From Chitinophaga pinensis (GTDB lineage: Bacteria > Bacteroidota > Bacteroidia > Chitinophagales > Chitinophagaceae), in assembly GCA_943333125.1 (NCBI GenBank), contig CALQSB010000021.1:1-52895 (forward strand): DNA of 52,895 nucleotides, read 5' to 3'. The notes under the pieces are model-generated. The model was not told the origin of the DNA, searched no databases, and saw nothing but the letters and a program-made list of their open reading frames with translations. Both the position numbers and the translations under genes were made by a program. This document shows, one piece after another, positions 7,750 to 16,329 of this stretch (the stretch's first letter is position 1; every line of letters starts with the position of its first letter).

Positions 7750-9687
7750 TTATCGGAATATCATAACACTAAACGCCGGAATCGATATTTTTATTTCACA
7801 GGTTGCTGTTTTTTTATCAATTATTCGGATATCTATGCTGTCGTTCATATGATTTCCTGCACCCCAATAATCAATTGAATCCGAATTAAATAGCTCTACC
7901 CATGTTAATTTGCCTTTCATTTCTAAGCCCCAGTCTTTATATGACTTGTTAGAAGTGTTAAGAATAATCAGCAAATCATTTATTTTATCTTTCCCCTTTC
8001 TTTTAAAAGCCATAACCCCATCATGACTTCTGTCCAGTAATACCCATTCAAATCCTTTGGGATTAAACTGATATTCATATAAAGCAGGTTCGTTTTTATA
8101 GAGATGACAAAGATCTTTTACGCATTCTTTTAATTTACTGTGGGATGAATGTTGCAGTAAGGGCCAGTCTAATTCAGAAATTTCATTCCATTCTGTAGTC
8201 TGTCCAAATTCATCACCCATGAACATCAGCTTGGCGCCCGGATGAGTGTACATATAAGCATACAGCAATCTTAGATTGGCAAATTTCTCAAAATCGGTTC
8301 CAGGCATTTTATAAATCATCGGACTTTTGCCATGAACTACTTCATCGTGACTTAAAGGAAGCATGAAATTTTCATTGTAGAAATACATCATACTGAAGGT
8401 AAAAGTGTCCTGAATTTGCGGTCTTTCATTTTGATGCGTCTTGAAATATCTGAATGTGTCATGCATCCATCCCATCATCCACTTCATCCCAAAACCAAAT
8501 CCGCCAGCATGTGTTGGAGTGGTTATGCCTGGCCAGTCGGAAGCTTCTTCAGCAATGGTTTGAACATGAGGGAAATCATTATAAATAATTTCGTTTAACC
8601 TTTTCAGAAAGTGAATGGCTTCAATATTCTCATTTCCTCCATATTCATTGGGTTCCCATGCTCCGGGTTTTCTTGAAAAATCCAGTCTGATGATTGAATT
8701 TACGGCATCAACCCTTATGCCATCAGCATGAAATTGTTTAAACCAGAAATGCGCACTACTAATCAAAAAAGAGCGCACTTCTCCCCTTTCGTAATTAAAA
8801 ATATAACTGTTCCAGTCGGGATGAAATCCTTTGCGCATATCTGCATATTCATAGGTATGTGCACCATCAAACATAAATAGTCCGTGAGCATCACCAGGAA
8901 AATGTGAGGGAACCCAGTCGAAGATTACGCCGATGTTATTTAAATGTAATTCATCAACCAGATACATCAAGTCTTCGGGTATTCCAAAACGTGATGTAGC
9001 TGAAAAATACCCGGTACATTGGTAACCCCAGCTTCTGTCGTAAGGGAATTCCATAACTGGCATGAGCTCTACATGTGTAAATCCCATTTCTTTAATATAT
9101 GGAACGAGTCTTTCTGCAATTTGCCGGTAAGAATTAAAACTGTTCTCATCGTTTTTATTAGGCCGCATCCAACTGCCCAGATGTAGCTCATAAACATTCC
9201 AAGGAGCTTTTAAAGAGTTGTGTTTTTTTCTTTTTCCCAACCATTCTTTATCTTTCCATTGATAATTAAAATCCCAGGCAACAGATGCTGTGCCGGGTCT
9301 TAATTCCGAATAGTTAGCATAAGGATCTGCTTTAAGTAATTCGGTGTTGTTGATACAGGTGATGTGGTATTTATAAATACTTCCTTTAGAAAGATGTGGG
9401 ATAAATCCTTCCCAAATACCCGATTGGTCGAGCCTGGCAAATAGAGGATGAAGCCCTTTATCCCAAGAATTGAAATCTCCAACAATGGAAACCGATTTAG
9501 CATGAGGCGCCCATACGGCAAAGTAATAGCCAGTAACATTGAGGACTTTAATTCTTTTACTTCCAAAAAAATCATAAGCAGTGGCTAATTCCCCTTGTTG
9601 AAACAATTCTATGTTTTCGTTGTTAAACATTGAATAATTCCAGACGGATTTTGCGGAATCAATAAAATGTTCTTCTTCGTAAGTCAT
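7750..9687 (-). CDS. glgB: 1,4-alpha-glucan branching enzyme
   Basis: 645 residues from the ATG at 9687. It cuts alpha-1,4 chains and re-attaches them by alpha-1,6 links during glycogen synthesis. An N-terminal CBM48 domain (about residues 35-130, YYFAVWAPHAKSVSIVGDFN) precedes a GH13 barrel with HVELMPVMEFPYDRSWGYQ, GIRVDAV (nucleophile Asp327) and QTIAEEAS (acid/base Glu380). The 53-residue spacing between these two matches known branching enzymes. LSHDEVVHGK supplies the late conserved His-Asp. The frame is open to 9756, but that would leave only 38 bp before the divergent gene at 9795, so the internal ATG was chosen; this start is not certain. glgC and glgA lie on the same strand at 13481-16185. 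Confidence 0.93.
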   Translation of the reverse strand: MTYEEEHFIDSAKSVWNYSMFNNENIELFQQGELATAYDFFGSKRIKVLNVTGYYFAVWAPHAKSVSIVGDFNSWDKGLHPLFARLDQSGIWEGFIPHLSKGSIYKYHITCINNTELLKADPYANYSELRPGTASVAWDFNYQWKDKEWLGKRKKHNSLKAPWNVYELHLGSWMRPNKNDENSFNSYRQIAERLVPYIKEMGFTHVELMPVMEFPYDRSWGYQCTGYFSATSRFGIPEDLMYLVDELHLNNIGVIFDWVPSHFPGDAHGLFMFDGAHTYEYADMRKGFHPDWNSYIFNYERGEVRSFLISSAHFWFKQFHADGIRVDAVNSIIRLDFSRKPGAWEPNEYGGNENIEAIHFLKRLNEIIYNDFPHVQTIAEEASDWPGITTPTHAGGFGFGMKWMMGWMHDTFRYFKTHQNERPQIQDTFTFSMMYFYNENFMLPLSHDEVVHGKSPMIYKMPGTDFEKFANLRLLYAYMYTHPGAKLMFMGDEFGQTTEWNEISELDWPLLQHSSHSKLKECVKDLCHLYKNEPALYEYQFNPKGFEWVLLDRSHDGVMAFKRKGKDKINDLLIILNTSNKSYKDWGLEMKGKLTWVELFNSDSIDYWGAGNHMNDSIDIRIIDKKTATCEIKISIPAFSVMIFR

Positions 9688-9794
9688 TTTCGTATTTTTG
9701 CAGCAATTGTTCAGGAGGTGCAAGAATCTAAAATTAAGATTTCTATTCCTGAACAAAAATTAATTAATCATTTTCAATAGAAAATTAAATTTTA

Positions 9795-12572
9795 ATGGCT
9801 AAAATAAAAGTTGTTGTTGTAGCATTTTTCGTGTGTATAAGCTTTAACGCATTTTCTCAGCAAACTAATATTACAGGGAAAATAATTGACACAGAAGCCC
9901 ATTTGCCGGTTAAAAATGCTGTTGTCATGGTGTTGTCTTTAAAGGATTCAACCCTGATAACTTTTGCAAGAACTCAGGAAGATGGAACTTATGAATTGAA
10001 AAATGTTCCTGCAGGAAAGAATATTCTTATGATCACTCATCCTGTTTATGGAGATTATGTGGATGATGTAAATTTTAAAATCAAAATGGAGTCTCTTTCA
10101 ACAATTGCGCTGACCAATAAAAGTAAACTTTTAGAAGCCATAATAATTAAAACTGGTGGTGCCATCAGAATTAAAGGAGATACCACTATTTATACTGCCG
10201 ACAGTTTTAATGTAAGTGCAAATGCCAATGTAGAAGAATTGCTGAAGAAATTGCCTGGCATTCAAGTGGATAAAAATGGCGAGATAAAAGCTATGGGTGA
10301 GAAAGTTCAAAAAGTATTGGTGGATGGGGAAGAGTTTTTTGGAGATGATCCAGGCATGGCTGTAAAAAACTTAAGAGCCGATGCTGTAAAAGAAGTGCAG
10401 GTTTTCGATAAGAAAACGGAACAGGCTGAATTTACAGGTATTGATGATGGTAATACACAAAAAACAATTAACCTTAAATTAAAAGAAGATAAGAAGAAAG
10501 GTTACTTCGGAAAAGTAAGTTTAGCAGGCGGAATCGGTAAAGATATCAGCAACCGGTTTAATAATAATCTTTTGCTGGGTTCCTTTAAAGGGAAAAGAAA
10601 ATTGTCGGCATTTATTTTGAATGGCAATACCGGACAAGATGGTTTGACCTGGCAGGAAAGTCAAAAGTATGGCAGTAGTGAGGATAATAATTTCGAGATG
10701 ATGGATGAAGATGGAATCTTTGCATTTTCACTTACTCGTACTGGTGATGAAGAGATCAATATCAATCCTGAAAATGGTTTTTTAAGAAATGTAAATGCCG
10801 GATTACAATACAGTAATAAATGGAAGGACAAGCATAATTTCAATTTCTCTCCTAAATATAATGAGCAGGATTACAGCAATGTAAAAAATACCAATACCAT
10901 TACTCAACTTGGAGATTCTTCACTAAATGAGAATCAGGAAACTTACACTAGAATCAACAGATACAACATAAAAAATACAGTTATTTATGATGTAAAAATC
11001 GATACCAATAACAGTTTGAAGATGACCTGGAGAATGAATTATTTTCATGTAAAAAATAGTGAAAACAGCGATGCGGTTACCACAGGAAGTACTGGTTTTC
11101 TGAAGAACAGCAGTATCAGGGATTTATCTGCAGAATCGGATAAGAGTGTATTAAGTGGTAATGTTGTTTTTAAACATAGATTCGCTAAAGCAAGAAGAAC
11201 ATTGTCCTTTACTGCCGATTGGAATAACAATGTGTCAAATGCACAAAATTACCTCAATTCGGAAAACACCATTTATGATTTTATTCAACCTGTAATTATT
11301 GATGTTGATCAATTTACAAAGTCAACAAATAATTCAAATAAAATTTCTGCAAAGCTAAATTATACTGAACCGCTCAGCAAAAAGTGGTCAATGGAAATTG
11401 CGTATGAACTGTCTGATAATTTAGGAAAAAACAATCAGTCTACATTTACAAAATCCAATGGTGCGTATGATATTCCTGTAGACTCCCTTACTAATGATTT
11501 CAAACAAAGTATTATTATTCATACTCCTTCTGCAAAATTCAATTTTGCGTATAAAAAAATCAAATTCAATTTTGGTTCTGGATTCGGCATTACTCATTAT
11601 GATTTAGTAGATCTTACACTTAATAAAGATTATCTGAGAAAGTATACTAATCTTTTTCCATCTGCAACATTTGTATACAATTACAAAAGCAATCATTCTT
11701 TAAGAATAAAATATAATGGATCAAGTACACAGCCTACTATTAATCAGTTACAGCCTTTAAGAAATAACAACAATATATTTTATCAATATATCGGAAATCC
11801 GGATTTGAAACCTTCTTTTGCTAATAATTTCAATATTACTCATAACGGGTATAATTTTTTTAAGAACTTATGGAACTATCAATCTTTAAATATTACATTC
11901 ATAGGAAATTCAATTACGGATAATAAAATCATCGATCCTATATCCGGCGGTACTATTGCAAAGCCAACAAATACCAATGGAAATATTTCAATTAATTTAT
12001 GGAGTGGCGTAGGGTTTAAATTAAAGAAATCAGAGATTGAAATAGAAATCAGCCCGAATCTTAATTTTTCGAGATTTGCTGATATCATTAATAATGTTAC
12101 CAGCTTTTCAAATACAACTTCAGGTGGTTTGAATATAGGTATGAGAAAATCGAAAGCCGATAAATATGATTTCTCACTTAATAATCAGATGAATATTAGT
12201 TACAATACTAATGCTCAAGCATTGACATCAAACACGTTTAGAAACAATACACTCACTTTTGGTTCAACAATTTATTATAAAAAAGTTTGGTCAGTTGTAA
12301 CAGATTATCTTTTTTATGCCCGTCAGAAATTAGCCGGACAAACAGAAAATTTAAACAACAATATGATTAATCTGAAATTGCAACGGACGTTTAATAAGAA
12401 TGAATTTACTGTATTTACAAAAGTGGTTGACTTATTGAACCAAAACATTGGAATCGACAGGAGCTATTATGGCAATGTTTTTACTGAAGAACGAAATCAA
12501 AGATTGAAAAGATATTTCATGCTTGGTTTTTCCTGGGATTTTAAAAATAAAAATACTGCAGCAAAGAAATAA
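9795..12572 (+). CDS. TonB-dependent-receptor-like outer membrane beta-barrel protein
   Basis: 925 residues. The signal peptide MAKIKVVVVAFFVCISFNAFSQ is followed by a carboxypeptidase-regulatory-like domain (about 24-110, TNITGKIIDTEAHLPVKNAVV). A plug-like segment (about 120-235) contains NVEELLKKLPGIQVDKNGEI and KVLVDGEEFFGDD. A long barrel with many alternating strands (the OMP_b-brl_3 type) follows. It ends KRYFMLGFSWDFKNKN, without a typical aromatic final residue. No TonB box is obvious. These proteins are large outer-membrane channels or receptors; the ligand is unknown. The gene is followed after 26 bp by a GLPGLI-family gene, a recurrent Bacteroidota pairing. It sits between glgB and glgC, but nothing shows a role in glycogen. 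Confidence 0.85.
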   Translation: MAKIKVVVVAFFVCISFNAFSQQTNITGKIIDTEAHLPVKNAVVMVLSLKDSTLITFARTQEDGTYELKNVPAGKNILMITHPVYGDYVDDVNFKIKMESLSTIALTNKSKLLEAIIIKTGGAIRIKGDTTIYTADSFNVSANANVEELLKKLPGIQVDKNGEIKAMGEKVQKVLVDGEEFFGDDPGMAVKNLRADAVKEVQVFDKKTEQAEFTGIDDGNTQKTINLKLKEDKKKGYFGKVSLAGGIGKDISNRFNNNLLLGSFKGKRKLSAFILNGNTGQDGLTWQESQKYGSSEDNNFEMMDEDGIFAFSLTRTGDEEININPENGFLRNVNAGLQYSNKWKDKHNFNFSPKYNEQDYSNVKNTNTITQLGDSSLNENQETYTRINRYNIKNTVIYDVKIDTNNSLKMTWRMNYFHVKNSENSDAVTTGSTGFLKNSSIRDLSAESDKSVLSGNVVFKHRFAKARRTLSFTADWNNNVSNAQNYLNSENTIYDFIQPVIIDVDQFTKSTNNSNKISAKLNYTEPLSKKWSMEIAYELSDNLGKNNQSTFTKSNGAYDIPVDSLTNDFKQSIIIHTPSAKFNFAYKKIKFNFGSGFGITHYDLVDLTLNKDYLRKYTNLFPSATFVYNYKSNHSLRIKYNGSSTQPTINQLQPLRNNNNIFYQYIGNPDLKPSFANNFNITHNGYNFFKNLWNYQSLNITFIGNSITDNKIIDPISGGTIAKPTNTNGNISINLWSGVGFKLKKSEIEIEISPNLNFSRFADIINNVTSFSNTTSGGLNIGMRKSKADKYDFSLNNQMNISYNTNAQALTSNTFRNNTLTFGSTIYYKKVWSVVTDYLFYARQKLAGQTENLNNNMINLKLQRTFNKNEFTVFTKVVDLLNQNIGIDRSYYGNVFTEERNQRLKRYFMLGFSWDFKNKNTAAKK

Positions 12573-12598
12573 ACATTAAATACAAAACTGAAATTCAA

Positions 12599-13357
12599 AT
12601 GAAAAAAATATTTTTATTTACTCCGATACTATTCTTGATTAATTTTTGTGTATCGGCTCAATTTATCGAATCTGGTGAAATTGAATTTGAAGTTAAAACT
12701 AATATCAAAAAAACAATGGGCAGTAGTCCTTGGGCAGAAATGATGAAAGATAAACTGCCTAATTTTAAAACTTCTTACTTCACTTATAATTTTAATAAAA
12801 ACAAAAGTATTTACAAATTTAATCATTGGGAAAACAAGGAATCTCTTCCAGAGATGTTCAGGAAAAGCGATGAAGAATCTACCTGGTTTACAGATTTTAA
12901 CGCAAGTCAGTTAATAATGCAAAAAGATATTTTTGGAAGTTCTTTTAATGTTAAAGATTCATTGGTAAAAGTAGTCTGGAAATTAAGTAATGAAAATCGG
13001 ATTATTGCAGGATACAATTGCCGTAAAGCAACTGGGATTATTATGGATAGTGTGTATGTTTTTGCTTTCTATACCGATGAAATTACTATTCCCGGAGGGC
13101 CTTGCAGTATCAATGGTTTGCCAGGTATGATTTTAGGATTAACAATCCCAAGATTATATTCATCATGGATCGCAACTAAAATTTCCGTTGCCTCCAATCC
13201 TGCTTTAATCAGCGAACCTGCGGCTTTAAAAAATACATTTAATATGAAAACCGTTTATACAACAATCATTGAAAAAACAAAGGGCTGGATGGGAAATGAA
13301 GATGATCCGGAGTCAAGAAAATGGCTTGATCAGTTGATCTGGAATATTATGCTTTAA
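12599..13357 (+). CDS. GLPGLI family secreted protein
   Basis: 252 residues with signal peptide MKKIFLFTPILFLINFCVSAQ. The body starts with a strand typical of the family (IESGEIEFEVKTNIKK). It carries KVVWKLSNENRIIAGYNCRKATG and then the name-giving motif, here as NGLPGMILGL near residue 171. Function in the family is unknown; members are envelope proteins found beside TonB-receptor-like barrels. It is almost certainly co-transcribed with the barrel gene 26 bp upstream. A 7-bp periodic intergenic repeat follows it. No transmembrane helix other than the signal is visible. Confidence 0.85.
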   Translation: MKKIFLFTPILFLINFCVSAQFIESGEIEFEVKTNIKKTMGSSPWAEMMKDKLPNFKTSYFTYNFNKNKSIYKFNHWENKESLPEMFRKSDEESTWFTDFNASQLIMQKDIFGSSFNVKDSLVKVVWKLSNENRIIAGYNCRKATGIIMDSVYVFAFYTDEITIPGGPCSINGLPGMILGLTIPRLYSSWIATKISVASNPALISEPAALKNTFNMKTVYTTIIEKTKGWMGNEDDPESRKWLDQLIWNIML

Positions 13358-13369
13358 GGAAGAATATAG

Positions 13370-13480
13370 AACTAGTTGCTAGATACTGGATACTAGATGA
13401 TGGATACTTGATGCTAGATTTTATATTTATTCAGCCTATTGCACATGCATTTTCCTATTATCCAGATTCTAGGATATTCC
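13370..13480. repeat. Intergenic repeat with 7-bp period and an inverted partial copy
   Basis: From 13377 to 13418 six adjacent 7-mers can be read: TGCTAGA, TACTGGA, TACTAGA, TGATGGA, TACTTGA, TGCTAGA, with a degenerate unit before them (13370-13376). The right flank (about 13460-13475), read on the other strand, contains TCCTAGA and ATCTGGA, so the element is partly inverted and could fold. It fills the gap between the convergent GLPGLI and glgC genes. A related copy is at 25204-25231. It is not coding. Confidence 0.7.
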
Positions 13481-14761
13481 TTATCTCAATTCAAATCCAT
13501 CATTAATCATTGCGCCTTTTTTTAAAACTACAATTCCGTCCTTAACAGAGAATAAAGAGTGGTCAGAATTTTTGAGATGATGACCACCTATTATTGTTAC
13601 ATTATTTCCAATTCTACAATCTTTATCAACAATAACATTAGTCAGTTCGCAATGATCACCAATTCCTAATCTGGGGATATTGATTTCGTCGTCACGTTTT
13701 ATTTCATCCATTGTTTCATAAAAATCATTACCCATAATGTAACAGCTGGTAATCTTACTTCCTTTACCAATTCTGCTTCTTATACCAATAACGGAGTTGG
13801 AAATGGATGCTGCGTTGATTATTGACCCTTCTGCAATTATGGTTTGATTAATTGTTGTGCCACTGATTTTTGCAGGAGGCAACATTCTTGCTCTGCTAAA
13901 AACCATTTTGTCGTTATCGAAAAGATTAAAAGGAGGAAGATCTAACGTTAACGCAAGATTGGCTTCAAAAAATGAATGTATGTTTCCGATATCTGTCCAA
14001 TATCCATCGTATTGGAAACTGATTACTTTGTATTTATTAATGGAATCCGGAATGATTTCTTTTCCAAAATCAGTGGCATCTATTTTTTCTGATTCAAGCA
14101 AACTGAATAAAACATTTCTGTTGAAAATATAAATTCCCATTGAAGCGAGATAATTTCTCCCCTGGTTTCCCATTTCTTCTCCGGTATTGCTTAACCATTC
14201 TGGTAAGGCCTCTGCAGAAGGTTTTTCAATAAATGAAGTGATTATTTTTTCGCTGTTCGCTTTTAGAATTCCAAATTCAGGAGCATCTTTTTCGCCAACA
14301 GGAATTGTGGCAATCGAAATATCTGCACCCGATTTTTTATGATTATCCATCATGAAAGCAAAATCCATTTGATAAAGCTGATCACCACTTAATATCAACA
14401 CATACTCAAAATCATTTTTTACAATATGCTTTAAAGATTGTCTTACGGCATCAGCTGTTCCTTGAAACCAACCCGGACTATCAGGAGTTTGTTCTGCGGC
14501 AAGTATATCTACAAAACCACTGCTGAAGCCACTGAATTGATAAGTGTTTTTAATGTGCTTGTTAAGTGAAGCAGAATTGTATTGAGTCAATACAAACATT
14601 CTATTGATACTACTGTTTATGCAATTTGAAATGGGGATATCCACCAGACGATATTTTCCTGCAATCGGAACAGCGGGTTTGCTTCTTGTAGCAGTTAATG
14701 GATATAATCTGGTTCCGGCACCGCCGCCTAAAATTACTGCAATTACTTTTTTACTGATCAT
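13481..14761 (-). CDS. glgC: Glucose-1-phosphate adenylyltransferase
   Basis: 426 residues. It makes ADP-glucose from glucose-1-phosphate and ATP, the committed step of bacterial glycogen synthesis. The nucleotide-binding start GGGAGTRLYPLTATRSKPAVP (from residue 12) and VDIPISNCINS are typical, as are the SGDQLYQMD segment, the FIEKP sugar-phosphate motif and a C-terminal left-handed beta-helix with repeated hexapeptides (SNSVIGIRSRIGKGSKI). Length fits the family. It starts 8 bp after the end of glgA on the same strand, so glgA-glgC is a tight operon. Allosteric effectors cannot be predicted from the sequence. Confidence 0.96.
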   Translation of the reverse strand: MISKKVIAVILGGGAGTRLYPLTATRSKPAVPIAGKYRLVDIPISNCINSSINRMFVLTQYNSASLNKHIKNTYQFSGFSSGFVDILAAEQTPDSPGWFQGTADAVRQSLKHIVKNDFEYVLILSGDQLYQMDFAFMMDNHKKSGADISIATIPVGEKDAPEFGILKANSEKIITSFIEKPSAEALPEWLSNTGEEMGNQGRNYLASMGIYIFNRNVLFSLLESEKIDATDFGKEIIPDSINKYKVISFQYDGYWTDIGNIHSFFEANLALTLDLPPFNLFDNDKMVFSRARMLPPAKISGTTINQTIIAEGSIINAASISNSVIGIRSRIGKGSKITSCYIMGNDFYETMDEIKRDDEINIPRLGIGDHCELTNVIVDKDCRIGNNVTIIGGHHLKNSDHSLFSVKDGIVVLKKGAMINDGFELR

Positions 14762-14769
14762 AGTTTTGG

Positions 14770-16185
14770 TTATCTATAAATTGAATGGTAAAGGTCGATA
14801 TAATCCTGCGCACTTTTCTCCCAGCTGGTATTGATTTTAATCATTTTTTTTCTGATATCATTTACCATATCAGTATTCTCGTACAATTTTATGGCTCTGA
14901 TTATTGAAAAAACAATGTCTTCAACACTAGCATTATTGAAACAAATGCCATAACCATTATCCCCAATATCAATAACCGTATCGTTCAACCCGCCGGTTCT
15001 TCTTACTATTGGAATAGTGCCATATCTCATCGCATAAAGCTGATTTAATCCGCAAGGTTCCACTCTGCTTGGCATTAGCAAAAAATCAGCGCCAGCGTAC
15101 ATTTGATGACTTAGTTTTTCATTGTACTCGATTTGAGAATGATAATAGCCAAACCATTGCTGATGAATTTCAGATAAGTTTTTTTCGATAGTTTTATCTC
15201 CGTTTCCAAGAATCAAACAGTTGAATTTTTTATTTGATTTTTCAAATGCTGTTGAAATGGCTTCAGGAAGTAAATCGGCAGCTTTTTCACCTACTAATCT
15301 TCCAATAAAAACAATTAAGGGCAGGCTTTCATCAAAACCAAAATCTGCACACAATTTTTGTTTATTTTTTCTTTTCCCTACAACAATGTTTTTTTGATCA
15401 AATTGTTTATGTATTAAAGAATCTGTTTTTGGATTCCAAACACTGTTGTCGATGCCATTAATGATTCCCGAACATTTGCCTTTTTCAAACTCAAATAAAG
15501 ATTCTAGTCCATTAGCTTTATTCATCAGTTCTTTCATGTAAGTTGGACTGACCGTATTTACTTTATCAGCACATTTGATGGCACAGGCAAGTGGATTGAT
15601 TTGATTATTCCATTCCAGTAATCCGGCTTTCCAGCTATCCCAAACCGGGAAGTATTTTGTGAAGGACCAATTCATCCATCCTTGATATTGAGCGTTATGA
15701 ATGGTTAATACTGTCTTGATTGTATTGAGATGCCTGTAATCATAACAATATCTCATAAAAAAAGGGATAAGTCCTGCGTGATAATCGTGAACATGAACTA
15801 CATCAGGCTTATGTTCCCATTTAGAAATCCATTCAATTACAGAAAGTTGAAAAGCAAGAAATCTTTCATTATCATCATCATAACCATAAATTTTTTGCCT
15901 GTCTAATAATCCATGAATATCTATGCAAAACAAATTGAATTTTAAAAAGTCGGATTTCTCTTTAATAACAGTAAACTGTAATTGACTTTCGCCAAATAGA
16001 ATTGCACCTTTGTGAACCACTTCCCATTCGTTATTATAAAGAAATGAAGTGCGATACATGGGCATCACCACTTTGGCAATATGTCCAATGGCTATTTGAT
16101 ATTTAGGTAAAGCCCCTACTACATCAGCAAGCCCACCAGCCTTTGCCATAGGAAAACATTCCGCGCTTACATGTAATATTTCCAT
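14770..16185 (-). CDS. glgA: Glycogen synthase (ADP-glucose type)
   Basis: 471 residues, GT5/GT-B fold. It adds glucose from ADP-glucose to the growing alpha-1,4 chain. The N-terminal EILHVSAECFPMAKAGGLADVVG contains the ADP-glucose-binding KAGGLAD (15-21). VHVHDYHAGLIPFFM and TIHNAQYQG lie in the first Rossmann domain, and MPSRVEPCGLNQLYAMRYGTIPIVRRTGGLNDTV carries the catalytic-region Glu and C-terminal signature. Length is normal. It is first in the leftward glgA-glgC operon and diverges from the sugar transporter at 16330. I could not find a clear TAnnTTTG element in the 144-bp divergent gap. Confidence 0.95.
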   Translation of the reverse strand: MEILHVSAECFPMAKAGGLADVVGALPKYQIAIGHIAKVVMPMYRTSFLYNNEWEVVHKGAILFGESQLQFTVIKEKSDFLKFNLFCIDIHGLLDRQKIYGYDDDNERFLAFQLSVIEWISKWEHKPDVVHVHDYHAGLIPFFMRYCYDYRHLNTIKTVLTIHNAQYQGWMNWSFTKYFPVWDSWKAGLLEWNNQINPLACAIKCADKVNTVSPTYMKELMNKANGLESLFEFEKGKCSGIINGIDNSVWNPKTDSLIHKQFDQKNIVVGKRKNKQKLCADFGFDESLPLIVFIGRLVGEKAADLLPEAISTAFEKSNKKFNCLILGNGDKTIEKNLSEIHQQWFGYYHSQIEYNEKLSHQMYAGADFLLMPSRVEPCGLNQLYAMRYGTIPIVRRTGGLNDTVIDIGDNGYGICFNNASVEDIVFSIIRAIKLYENTDMVNDIRKKMIKINTSWEKSAQDYIDLYHSIYR

Positions 16186-16329
16186 CTCGGTTAGAAAAAT
16201 TTCAATAAAATTACGATTGATATGATTATGATTTAAAAGATTTGTTCAGCAATATTATTTTTTCATTTTTGAAATAAATTCTTATAAATTTTAAAATTCT
16301 AACTAATTTCAACGCATAAACCAAAACTT

